A program made the translations under genes and the position numbers. From Arthrobacter methylotrophus (GTDB lineage: Bacteria > Actinomycetota > Actinomycetes > Actinomycetales > Micrococcaceae), in NCBI RefSeq assembly GCF_039539965.1, contig NZ_BAABED010000001.1, positions 2,480,001-2,544,000 of the forward strand: 64,000 bases of DNA, in the 5' to 3' direction. Positions 41,274 through 49,352 of this stretch are shown piece after piece. The stretch's first letter is position 1; each line of letters begins with the position of its first letter. Under the pieces are notes generated by a model that searched no databases, had not been told where the DNA came from, and worked only from the letters and a program-made list of their open reading frames with translations.

Positions 41274-41319
41274 GAGCGGTACGCCCTTCGTACGCTCGCA
41301 ATGTGGCACGGACCACATT
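41274..41319 (+). promoter_or_regulatory. Two consecutive hairpins in the carboxylase operon leader
   Basis: GAGCGGTACG/CGTACGCTC around CCCTT (one bulged G) is followed three bases later by AATGTGG/CCACATT around CACGGA. Both could fold in the 5' leader about 50-90 bases before the first gene. No T-run follows. They could be processing or attenuation signals. Confidence 0.42.
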
Positions 41320-41367
41320 CCGGCCTGTTCAACAACGACAGGCATGAACGAAGGAAGTTTCCCGCAT

Positions 41368-41883
41368 ATGGACGTCGACCTGGAAGAGCTCGCTGCGATC
41401 ATCGAGCAGCTCGACAAAACAGAGTTCACTGATTTCTTGTACGAGAAGGGTGCACTGCGCCTGCATGTCCGCCGAGGGGGCCACATTCCGGATGTTGCCG
41501 GTCCAGGCAACCCGGTGGCCGTGTCTACGCCGGCGCCCGTTCCCGCACCGGCCGCAGTGCCCGTTCCAGCACCGGCCGCAATGCCGGCCGCCGTGAATGG
41601 GCACTCCCCCGCCATTAGCCCTGACGCGCTGCGGGAGGGCCACATCCTGGTCACCGCACCAATGCTGGGAACATACTACGGCGCCCCGAAGCCCGGCGAG
41701 CCGGCCTTCGTCCAGGTCGGGGACTCGGTGGCCGCCGACGCCGTGCTGTGCATTGTTGAGGTCATGAAGCTGATGAACTCGGTGACCGCCGGCGCCGCAG
41801 GTGAGATCACCGCAGTCTTCGTCAAAGACGGGGACCTGGTGGAGTTCGAACAGCCTCTGTTCGCCATCCGGGCCGCCTCATGA
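41368..41883 (+). CDS. Biotin carboxyl carrier protein (AccB-like)
   Basis: A 171-residue carrier. The N-terminal helical part (DLEELAAIIEQLDKTEFTDF, LRLHVRRG) is like AccB; then a 40-residue Pro/Ala linker; and a C-terminal biotinyl domain with the modification motif EVMKLMN, Lys134 being the biotin site. ATAPML-type lead (VTAPMLGTYY) and the tail FEQPLFAI are standard. I chose ATG 41368 for the AccB-like start with AAGGAAG about ten bases upstream; ATG 41344 is also in frame. It overlaps the biotin carboxylase gene and should carry CO2 between it and the carboxyltransferase. Confidence 0.88.
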   Translation: MDVDLEELAAIIEQLDKTEFTDFLYEKGALRLHVRRGGHIPDVAGPGNPVAVSTPAPVPAPAAVPVPAPAAMPAAVNGHSPAISPDALREGHILVTAPMLGTYYGAPKPGEPAFVQVGDSVAADAVLCIVEVMKLMNSVTAGAAGEITAVFVKDGDLVEFEQPLFAIRAAS

Positions 41884-43232
41884 CCCACCGCATCTTCATA
41901 ACAAACCGGGGCGAAATCGCCGTCCGCCTCATTGAGGCCTGCGACCGGCTGGGTTACGACACAGTCCTCGGAGTCTCATCTGCGGACAAGGACACCCTGG
42001 CAGCCCGGAGGGCCGGCCGCGTGCTAACCCTCGGCGGGCCCCGTCCTTCTGACAGCTACCTGAACATGAACGCCGTCGTTCAGGCTGCGATTTCCACCGG
42101 CTGCACGGCAGTGCACCCGGGTTACGGTTTCCTCTCCGAACGCCCGGCCTTTGCCGAACTGTGTGCAGAGAACGGGCTGACCTTCATTGGCCCGTCGCCG
42201 GAGGCGCTGCGCGTCCTGGGCGACAAGCTGACGGCCCGGCGGCTGGCCGAATCCGTGGCAGTCCCGGTCTCCGCCGGCGGCACCGCCCAGACGGCCGAGG
42301 AAGTGCAGCAGCTGGCCGAACGCATCGGCTACCCGGTGCTCATCAAGGCAGCGCACGGCGGCGGCGGCCGCGGCATGAAACTCGTAGAGAGCACCACGGA
42401 ATTGGCCGAGGCCTGGCAGCTGGCCTCCTCCGAAGCGGAAGCCTCCTTCGGTGACGGCACCGTATTCCTGGAACGGTTCGTCCAGGACGCCAAGCACGTG
42501 GAGGTCCAGATCCTTGGCGACCGCCACGGCCACCGCGTCCACCTCGGCGAACGGGAGTGTTCGGTACAGTACCGCTACCAGAAGGTCGTGGAGGAGGCAC
42601 CGTGCACTGTACTCCCCGAAGCTACCCGGGCGCTCCTTTACCAAAGCGCCCTGCGCATCGCCGAGGCCCTGGACTATGTGGGCCTGGGAACCGTGGAGTT
42701 CCTCTACGACGTGCAGCGTGATTCGCTGGCCTTTCTCGAGGTGAACCCGCGCGTGCAGGTGGAGCACCCGGTCACCGAGGCGATCACCGGCGTCGACCTT
42801 GTCCGTGAACAGCTGCTGGCCGCGCTTGGCGAGCCACTGTCCTTCACCCAGTCCGACATCGCCCTGACTGGCAATGCCATCGAATGCCGCATCACGGCCC
42901 AAGACCCGGAGAACGAGCTGCGACCCTCGCCGGGAACCGTCACGCGCTGGCGCCCGTCCGCCGCCGGAGGACTCAGGCTCGATACGCATATCTACGAGGG
43001 CTACCGCTTCCCGCCGTTCTACGACGCCCTGATGGCCAAACAAATCGCCTGGGCACCGGACCGCGCCGCCGCCATCAAACGCATGGAACAGGCCCTGGCA
43101 GCATTCGAGATCGAAGGAGTCACCACCTCGCTGCCTCTGTTGCGCAAGATCCTGGCCCATCCAGACTTCCAGGACAACACGGTCACCACCCACTGGCTGA
43201 ACGAACTGATGACGGAAAAGGTGAACTCATGA
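41880..43232 (+). CDS. Biotin carboxylase subunit (AccC-like)
   Basis: A 450-residue ATP-grasp enzyme that carboxylates biotin on the carrier using ATP and bicarbonate. ITNRGEIAVRLIEAC opens the preATP-grasp domain; KAAHGGGGRGMKLV is the glycine-rich ATP loop; ERECSVQYRYQKVVEEAP and EVNPRVQVEHPVTE hold the catalytic residues. Length equals bacterial AccC. ATGA overlap with the carrier gene. It is a separate subunit, dedicated to this operon, not the housekeeping acetyl-CoA carboxylase by context. Confidence 0.93.
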   Translation: MTHRIFITNRGEIAVRLIEACDRLGYDTVLGVSSADKDTLAARRAGRVLTLGGPRPSDSYLNMNAVVQAAISTGCTAVHPGYGFLSERPAFAELCAENGLTFIGPSPEALRVLGDKLTARRLAESVAVPVSAGGTAQTAEEVQQLAERIGYPVLIKAAHGGGGRGMKLVESTTELAEAWQLASSEAEASFGDGTVFLERFVQDAKHVEVQILGDRHGHRVHLGERECSVQYRYQKVVEEAPCTVLPEATRALLYQSALRIAEALDYVGLGTVEFLYDVQRDSLAFLEVNPRVQVEHPVTEAITGVDLVREQLLAALGEPLSFTQSDIALTGNAIECRITAQDPENELRPSPGTVTRWRPSAAGGLRLDTHIYEGYRFPPFYDALMAKQIAWAPDRAAAIKRMEQALAAFEIEGVTTSLPLLRKILAHPDFQDNTVTTHWLNELMTEKVNS

Positions 43233-44716
43233 CTGACGTCAAACTCGTCGATGTGTCCTTGCGGGACGGCAACCAAAGCATCTGGGGCGCCACCGGCGTC
43301 ACCACGCGGATGGTCAAGGGCGTCGCTCCGCTGCTGGACCAGGTCGGATACCACGCCATCGAGCTGGTCTCGAGCACCCTCATGGCCACCGCCGTGCGGT
43401 ACCACCAGGAGGATCCGTGGGAACGGCTGCGGACCGCCCGCGAGCTGATGCCCAACACGCAACTCGGCTTCCTCACTACCGGCAAACGGTTCATCACCTT
43501 CCACCGCACTCCGGACGCCGTCTTCGAACTGGCCTTCCGGCTGCTGGTCCGCAACGGCGTGAAGCGTCTCTGGGTGATCGATCCAATGCATGACATGGAC
43601 GGCGCCAAGCGCACCGCCGAAATGGCTAAGCGGGTCGGCTTCGAAGAAGTCATCGGCGGAATCTGCTACACCACCAGCCCGGTCCACACCGACGAATACT
43701 TCGCCACCAAGGCCAAGGAACTCGACGACTGCGACGCGATCGACAGCGTCTACCTGAAGGACCCGGCAGGGCTGCTGACCGCGCACCGGGTGAAAAGCCT
43801 GGTGCCGGTGCTGCGGTCCAGCCTCAACACCACCCGGCTGAACGAAATCCATTCGCACAGCACCACCGGACTGTCCCCCATCACCGTTCTCGACGCCGCG
43901 GACCTCGGCATCGAGACCATCCACTGCGCCTTGCCGCCTCTGGCCAACGGAAGCTCACACCCGGAAGCCCAGCGGCTGGTCCATAACCTTCGGGCCCGCG
44001 GCCACAGTGTCAACGTCGATCTGGATGCCATGGCCAAGGCGTCGGCCTACTTGCAGCGTCAGGGACGGATCAAGAACCTGCCCGCCGGCAGCCCCAACGA
44101 GTACGACGAGGCCTACTACCGGCACACCATTCCCGGCGGCGTGCAGTCCACCACTCGCCGGCAGCTAGCTGAAATCCGGCGGGCGGACCTTTTCGACCAA
44201 GTGATCGAGGAGTCCGTCCAGGTCCGCGAGGACCTCGGCTGGCCGATCGTCATGACGCCGTTTGCGCAGTACATCGTCACGCAGGCGACCCTCAACGTCA
44301 TCACCGGAGAGCGCTACAAGCAGATCTCCGACGAAGTCATCGACCTGCTGCGCGGCGACTTCGGCCCCTTGCCCGGTGCCGTGAACCCCGAACTGATGGA
44401 CCGGGCCATGGCCACCAAACGCGGACAACAGCCGGTCAACGACGGCGGCGACGTCACCATCGCGGATCTGCGGCGGCGCTTCGGCGCCACGATCAGCGAG
44501 GAGGAGCTGCTGCTCCGGGCGGTGATGCCGGCCGAGCAGGTGGACACCATGTATGCCGCGAAGAAGAATTCCGCCGCGTCAACGCTGCAACGGCTGCTCG
44601 CAGCGGTGAATGACCGGCCGTCCACCTCGGTTTCCGTCACCGACGGCGGCACCACATTTTCGATCCAACGCGACCCCTCCGAAGATGGGGTCGCTACCCA
44701 GGGGGTTACGGCATGA
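43229..44716 (+). CDS. Carboxyltransferase subunit (pyruvate carboxylase/oxaloacetate decarboxylase alpha-like)
   Basis: A 495-residue HMGL-like TIM-barrel carboxyltransferase. VDVSLRDGNQSIWG carries the first metal ligand (Asp), SVYLKDPAGLL the lysine that is carbamylated in pyruvate carboxylase, and IHSHSTTGL the HxH metal ligands; the usual following Asp is a Ser here. A C-terminal helical domain (GAVNPELMDRAMATK, RFGATISEEELLLRAVM) follows. It moves CO2 from biotin to an acceptor. The changed HSHSTTG loop and the neighbours argue that the acceptor is not pyruvate; a ketone enolate is a reasonable guess. Overlaps both neighbours by four bases. Confidence 0.9.
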   Translation: MTDVKLVDVSLRDGNQSIWGATGVTTRMVKGVAPLLDQVGYHAIELVSSTLMATAVRYHQEDPWERLRTARELMPNTQLGFLTTGKRFITFHRTPDAVFELAFRLLVRNGVKRLWVIDPMHDMDGAKRTAEMAKRVGFEEVIGGICYTTSPVHTDEYFATKAKELDDCDAIDSVYLKDPAGLLTAHRVKSLVPVLRSSLNTTRLNEIHSHSTTGLSPITVLDAADLGIETIHCALPPLANGSSHPEAQRLVHNLRARGHSVNVDLDAMAKASAYLQRQGRIKNLPAGSPNEYDEAYYRHTIPGGVQSTTRRQLAEIRRADLFDQVIEESVQVREDLGWPIVMTPFAQYIVTQATLNVITGERYKQISDEVIDLLRGDFGPLPGAVNPELMDRAMATKRGQQPVNDGGDVTIADLRRRFGATISEEELLLRAVMPAEQVDTMYAAKKNSAASTLQRLLAAVNDRPSTSVSVTDGGTTFSIQRDPSEDGVATQGVTA

Positions 44717-45570
44717 GCGACGCAGTAAGAAAGTCCCACGGCTGGGTACTGGATGTAGACGGTTGCCTGATGCGCACAAAGCGCGCCGGCGGTGCCGGCG
44801 GGGAAGCCATGCCGGGCGCCGCGGAGCTGGTGGCAGCGCTCTACGCTGCCGGCCACGCCGTCGTTGTCTGCACGAACGCCTCGGAGAAGACCCCAGCCGA
44901 GTATGCCGCCCATCTCCGCTCGCAAGGAATCGATGTCCGTGACGAGGATTTCGTTACTGCCGGTAGCGCAGCCGCCGAGTACATTGCACACCGCCACCCG
45001 GGGTCCCGGGTGCTGGCCCTCGGCGCGGAGGGTTTGGCTGCTCCCCTGCGCAGCCTGGGCGTCGCCCTTGCCGATCCCGGGGAACCTGAACTTCCCGACG
45101 TCGTGGTCGTCGGGGCCGCGAAGGGGTACAGCACCGAACAGATCAACGCGGCCAGCCTGGCGGTGGACGCCGGCGCCCCGTTGTACACCACCGTGGACGT
45201 GCCATGGTTCCATGGCGGCCTCGGCAAATCGGTCTGCGTGTCGGCAGCCATCGCGAACGCCATCGGCTGGGCTGCCGGGGCCGAGCCGCAGGTCGTTGGA
45301 AAACCCTCTGCCGCCCTGGGCGAAACCCTGCTCCGCAGGCTGGGCCTTCCCGCCGCAGAGGTCACCGTGGTCGGCGATGCAACCGTCGAAATCGACCTCG
45401 CCCGGTCCATGGGTGCCAACAGTGCCCTGATCCTCTCCGGCGCAAGCTCTCCCGGCTTGCTTGCCACGCTCGAAGGCGCCGCCCGGCCGGATCTCGCGCT
45501 GGCAGACGTCGCGGAACTGCTTGAATTCCTTACCCCCTCCCTTTCACTGTCGCAAGGAGCCACATCATGA
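44713..45570 (+). CDS. HAD superfamily hydrolase, subclass IIA (NagD-like)
   Basis: A 285-residue phosphatase-type protein. Motif I is LDVDGCLMRTK (nucleophile Asp), motif II TNASEKTPAEYA, motif III Lys in VGKPSAAL, motif IV VVGDATVEIDLARSMG; the IIA cap lies between. Family enzymes hydrolyse nucleotide, sugar or glycerol phosphates. Inside this operon it could remove phosphate from a phosphorylated ketone or enol, or repair a side product. Motif IV lacks the usual second Asp step (GDxxxxD is GDATVEID, still present). Overlaps both neighbours by four bases. Confidence 0.88.
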   Translation: MSDAVRKSHGWVLDVDGCLMRTKRAGGAGGEAMPGAAELVAALYAAGHAVVVCTNASEKTPAEYAAHLRSQGIDVRDEDFVTAGSAAAEYIAHRHPGSRVLALGAEGLAAPLRSLGVALADPGEPELPDVVVVGAAKGYSTEQINAASLAVDAGAPLYTTVDVPWFHGGLGKSVCVSAAIANAIGWAAGAEPQVVGKPSAALGETLLRRLGLPAAEVTVVGDATVEIDLARSMGANSALILSGASSPGLLATLEGAARPDLALADVAELLEFLTPSLSLSQGATS

Positions 45571-47447
45571 CCGAAACCACCCCGGGCAGCGCAGCACGCT
45601 TCCCCTTCTTCAACGAATCCACCACCCCGGCCGGAGGTGAAGGCTGGGAGTCGATGTACCCCTACTACCTCGTCCCCTCCGAGGAAACCACAGAGCACGA
45701 GAACGCCCAGTTCTGGTTCGCAGACACCATGCACTGGTCCCGCGGCTGCCACCCGTTCGACAGCATCGGCGCCGAGGCCGTGTACCTCGGCGTGGGAACG
45801 TTCAGTACCCGAATATTCGCCCTGCCCGTTTCCCTAGGCCTGGACGTCCGCGTGGTCAACGGGTACGTCTACATCTCGCCGCTGGGCGTTGAAGACCCGG
45901 CGCGGATCCAGGAGCGCGTCGCCATCTTCCAGGAACGCGCGGGCTACTACTACGCCAACTGGGACGAACTCTACGGAAAATGGAAAACCAAGATGGAAGG
46001 CGCCATCGATTCCCTGCGCACCATCGAATTCCCCCGCTTGACCGAGTACGACCCCGCAGAAGTCGTCATGGAAGCCCGCGGGCGTTCCTCGGCCATGGCC
46101 GTCATTGAGAACTACCACCGGCTGATCGATGAATTCTTCTCCATCTGGCAGTACCACTTCGAGTTCCTCAACCTGGGCTACGGCGGCTACATCACCTTCT
46201 TCCAGTTCTGCAAGCAGGCGTTCCCGCTCATCAGCGAACAATCCATCTCCCGCATGGTGGCCGGCGTCGACGTCCTGGCCTTCCGGCCGGACGACGAACT
46301 GCGCAAGCTCGCCGCGCTCTCCCACGAGCTGGACCTGAACCCCATCATCGCCGGCGACAGCGGCCCGGACGCCATCCTGGCTGCCCTGGCTGAAACCACC
46401 AACGGCCGGACCTGGCTTGCCGAGTTCGAAGCGGCCAAGGATCCCTGGTTCAATTACTTTGCCGAGTACGGATTCACCCACGACCAGGAGACCTGGGCAA
46501 GCGACCTCTCCATCCCCCTGCAGGGCATCTCCCGCTACGCGGTCAAGATTGCCAACGGCGAAGACATCTCCCGGCCCATCGAGCGGCTTCGCGAGGAACG
46601 CGACGAGATCGTGGACGAATACCGCGCCCTCCTTACCGGCGATGAGGCACGCCAGTTTGACGAACTGCTCGGCCTCGCCCGGAAGGTCTTCCCGTACATC
46701 GAAGAACACAACATCTACGTGGAGCACTGGTCCCACAAGGTGTTCTGGGAAAAGGCCTGGGACCTGGCACGCTTCCTCGTTGATGCCGGCTTCCTCGACA
46801 CCGCCGGGGACATGTTCTACCTCAACCGCTTCGAGCTGGACATGGCCCTCTTCGACGTGGTGGATTCATGGGCCATCGGCGTCCCTGCCCGGGGAAAGAA
46901 GCGTTGGCAGGCCGAAATCGCCCGCCGCCGTCCCATTGTCGCGGCACTTCAGGCCGCCAGCGCCCCGCCTGCCTACGGGATTCCGCCGCAGCAGGTCACG
47001 GACCCGTTCGCGGTGATGAACTACGGCGTCACCACCGAACGGGTGCAGGACTGGCTCGGCGCCTCCGACGGCGCCACGGACAAGCTCAACGGCATCCCGG
47101 GCTCGCTCGGCATCGTCGAAGGCCCCGTCCGGGTCCTTCGCTCCGAAAAGGACCTGCCTCTGCTCCAGCCGGGTGAAATCCTCGTGGCTCCGATCACGGC
47201 ACCGTCGTGGGCTGCGGCCTTCGCCGTCGCTACGGGCGTCATCACCGACATCGGCGGGATGATGTGCCACGCCGCCATCGTGTGCCGCGAATACGGCATT
47301 CCTGCGGTGGTGGGCACGGGCTTTGCCACAGCCCGCCTCACCACAGGCCAAAGGGTCCGGATCGACGGCAAGGCAGGGACCGTCGTCGTCCTCGAACCGG
47401 CGCTCGAAACCGAAACCGCAACTGAAGCCGCCCCCGCGGTCCGATAG
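45567..47447 (+). CDS. PEP-synthase-like subunit with mobile phosphohistidine domain
   Basis: A 626-residue protein. The last about 90 residues are the PEP-utilising mobile domain: GEILVAPITAPSWAAAFAVA, then GGMMCHAAIVCREYGIPAVV, in which His568 takes the position of the catalytic phosphohistidine. The first 480 residues are helical and aromatic-rich (WESMYPYYLVPSEETTEHEN, YHFEFLNLGYGGYITFFQF) and resemble the large subunit of phenylphosphate synthase-like enzymes, not a standard PEP synthase barrel. It pairs with the next gene, which holds the ATP-binding domain, so the two together make a split dikinase. Probable role: ATP-driven phosphorylation of an enol or phenol-like substrate. Confidence 0.85.
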   Translation: MTETTPGSAARFPFFNESTTPAGGEGWESMYPYYLVPSEETTEHENAQFWFADTMHWSRGCHPFDSIGAEAVYLGVGTFSTRIFALPVSLGLDVRVVNGYVYISPLGVEDPARIQERVAIFQERAGYYYANWDELYGKWKTKMEGAIDSLRTIEFPRLTEYDPAEVVMEARGRSSAMAVIENYHRLIDEFFSIWQYHFEFLNLGYGGYITFFQFCKQAFPLISEQSISRMVAGVDVLAFRPDDELRKLAALSHELDLNPIIAGDSGPDAILAALAETTNGRTWLAEFEAAKDPWFNYFAEYGFTHDQETWASDLSIPLQGISRYAVKIANGEDISRPIERLREERDEIVDEYRALLTGDEARQFDELLGLARKVFPYIEEHNIYVEHWSHKVFWEKAWDLARFLVDAGFLDTAGDMFYLNRFELDMALFDVVDSWAIGVPARGKKRWQAEIARRRPIVAALQAASAPPAYGIPPQQVTDPFAVMNYGVTTERVQDWLGASDGATDKLNGIPGSLGIVEGPVRVLRSEKDLPLLQPGEILVAPITAPSWAAAFAVATGVITDIGGMMCHAAIVCREYGIPAVVGTGFATARLTTGQRVRIDGKAGTVVVLEPALETETATEAAPAVR

Positions 47448-47455
47448 GAGAGCCC

Positions 47456-48541
47456 ATGTACATCCACGAATTCAGTGACCCCGGTTGCCAGGACGTCCGC
47501 GAAGTCGGCGGCAAAGCCGCCGGGCTCGCCCAGATGACCGCCGCAGGCCTGCCGGTCGCGCCCGGCTTTGCGATTACCGCGGCAGCCTACCGCAGCTATC
47601 TCCAGACTGACGGCCTGCAGGAATTCACCCGCGGCGTGCTCGATGCCTTGGGAAGTGGCCGGGACCAGACCGCGTTCGACGACGCCGATCGCACCATCAG
47701 CGAACGGCTCACCGGAGTGCCCCTTCCCGAAGCGATCGCGAACGCGATCCGTGCCGCGTACGCCAAGCTCTGCGTCGACACCGGAGTGGACAACATCGCG
47801 GTGGCAGTGCGTTCCAGTGCCACCGCGGAAGACTCCGTGGGCGCCAGCTTTGCCGGGGAGTTCGAGACGTGGGTGGACATCGTCGGGGCCGACGCCGTCC
47901 TCGAGTACGTGCACAAATGCTATGTCAGCGTGTTCGCCGGACGGGTCCTCTCGTATCTGGCCGAGAAGGAAATAGACCCACATGCCATCGAGATGGCAGT
48001 GGTGATCCAGAAGACGGTGCGGGCGCGGGCCGCAGGGGTGATGTTCACGCTCAGCCCCACCAGCGGGGATCGCTCCAAGATCGTCATGGAAGCCAGCTGG
48101 GGCCTCGGCCTTTCAGTGGTCGGCGGAGAGGTGACACCGGACCGCTTTGTCGTGGACAAAGTGGGCCTCGGCATCGCAGACCGGACACTGGGAAACAAGA
48201 TCATCGAGTATCGCCGCGGGGACGCGCCGGTCGAGGTTCCTGCCGAACGCCGCGAGCTATTGTGCCTGCAGGACGATGAAGTCGTCGCCCTGGCCACGCT
48301 CGGCAAGAAGCTGGAGCGCATGCACCAGGCGCCACAGGACATCGAGTTCGCGGTGGACGAGGAACTTCCCGCCGGGAGCAACCTGATCCTGCTCCAGTGC
48401 CGTCCGGAGACGGTCTGGTCCAATGCCGTCCGGAAGCCGGCCTTCGATGCCGGTGCGGGCATGATGTCCTGGATCACGGGCAGTATCTCCGGGGCGACGG
48501 CCGTCCCTGCCCATACGCACGATGCCTCACACCGGCACTGA
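47456..48541 (+). CDS. PEP/pyruvate-binding ATP-grasp subunit (PpsB/PPDK N-terminal domain-like)
   Basis: A 361-residue protein consisting of the PPDK/PEP-synthase nucleotide-binding domain: VGGKAAGLAQMTAAGLPVAP, the signature VRSSATAEDSVGASFAGEFE, QKTVRARAAGVMFTLSPTSG, and LQCRPETVWS at the end of the ATP site. It lacks its own mobile histidine and pyruvate barrel, so it needs the preceding subunit. Arrangement matches phenylphosphate synthase, which phosphorylates phenol before carboxylation. AGGAGAG precedes the ATG. Last gene of the operon, followed by a terminator. Confidence 0.88.
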   Translation: MYIHEFSDPGCQDVREVGGKAAGLAQMTAAGLPVAPGFAITAAAYRSYLQTDGLQEFTRGVLDALGSGRDQTAFDDADRTISERLTGVPLPEAIANAIRAAYAKLCVDTGVDNIAVAVRSSATAEDSVGASFAGEFETWVDIVGADAVLEYVHKCYVSVFAGRVLSYLAEKEIDPHAIEMAVVIQKTVRARAAGVMFTLSPTSGDRSKIVMEASWGLGLSVVGGEVTPDRFVVDKVGLGIADRTLGNKIIEYRRGDAPVEVPAERRELLCLQDDEVVALATLGKKLERMHQAPQDIEFAVDEELPAGSNLILLQCRPETVWSNAVRKPAFDAGAGMMSWITGSISGATAVPAHTHDASHRH

Positions 48542-48572
48542 ACGTTTCGCCGCTCCTTAAGCGGCAAAAGCC

Positions 48573-48610
48573 GGTCCGGCCATCCTTAGGACGGCCGGAC
48601 CAGCTTTGTT
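48573..48610 (+). terminator. Terminator of the carboxylase operon
   Basis: GGTCCGGCC (48573-48581) and GGCCGGACC (48593-48601) form a perfect 9-bp GC stem; the loop contains a further TCCT/AGGA pairing. AGCTTTG follows, a short T-run. It lies 32 bases after the last stop codon. Confidence 0.7.
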
Positions 48611-48711
48611 CAGGGCCGGACGGGCGGGTCATATTCGGCCCGCACGGATTCATGTGCCCCCGGGGCCGAGACGGGTGTGTTTGGAGATCGCCGGCGCGTT
48701 ATCTTTGTGGT

Positions 48712-49254
48712 CTACCGCTCCGCCGCTTCGACGTGAGTCAGGAGGCTGCGGAGCAGCGTGGTCAGGTCGATCCGGTCCTCTGGGGACATGAAGCCGGTGA
48801 GCTTTGCTTCAAAGTCGGAGACAGAGCGGAGCACAGGAAGGATGGTTTCCTGGCCCTTCGGGGTCAAACGAATCAAAGCCCCGCGACCGTCCTGCGGGTT
48901 GCTTTCCCGGGTTACCAGCCTGGCGTCCACCAGTTTGTTGATCCTTTTAGTGGTGCCCGCCGGAGAGGTGAGGAGATCGGAGGCCAGTTCCGACGGCGTC
49001 ATGGGCCGGCCCGTCCGGGTCAGCAAAGCAAGGATATCGAACTCCGCCCGGCCGATGCCGCAGCTCATCAGGACGCTATCGCTTTGAAGCTGGATGAGCT
49101 GGGCGAGCCTGCGGACCCGAGCGATGATCCCCGCCGGTTCACTGCTGACATCAGGAAAGATACCCTGCCACTGATCCTGTACCCTGTCGATGTAGTCGCC
49201 GTGATCGCCGTGATCGCCGTGATCGCCGTCTACGTAACCGCCGGGTGCCATCAT
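48712..49254 (-). CDS. MarR family transcriptional regulator
   Basis: A 180-residue MarR regulator with a classical winged helix: LTRTGRPMTPSELASDLLTS, AGTTKRINKLVDARLVTR and the wing DGRGALIRLTPKG. The N-terminal extension holds a GDH tripeptide repeat (GDHGDHGDHGD) encoded by four 9-bp units. I chose ATG 49254 (AGGGAG upstream); a second ATG follows directly. It is downstream of the MFS/SDR genes on the same strand and probably regulates them. Confidence 0.88.
   Translation of the reverse strand: MMAPGGYVDGDHGDHGDHGDYIDRVQDQWQGIFPDVSSEPAGIIARVRRLAQLIQLQSDSVLMSCGIGRAEFDILALLTRTGRPMTPSELASDLLTSPAGTTKRINKLVDARLVTRESNPQDGRGALIRLTPKGQETILPVLRSVSDFEAKLTGFMSPEDRIDLTTLLRSLLTHVEAAER
49195..49230. 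repeat. Four 9-bp tandem repeats inside the MarR gene
   Basis: The unit is (A/G)TCGCCGTG (last unit ends in C). It encodes the GDH repeat near the regulator's N-terminus, outside the DNA-binding domain. Copy number may vary in frame among strains. Confidence 0.75.
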
Positions 49255-49352
49255 TTTTCTCCCTCTCTCGACTTCTGACCGTCGCAATGTGCCCGTTCGA
49301 CGGCGTAGGCGTCACCGGATTTCCGGGTGGGCCTTTGCCCCGGATCGGCGTT

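Noticed and set aside
38038..48541. Assignment of the carboxylase operon as acetyl-CoA or propionyl-CoA carboxylase
   Set aside because: No crotonase-type AccD/PccB subunit is present; the transferase is HMGL-like and is joined with a dikinase pair.
49195..49230. CRISPR array
   Set aside because: The repeats are 9 bp, contiguous and coding; no spacers and no cas genes occur in the window.
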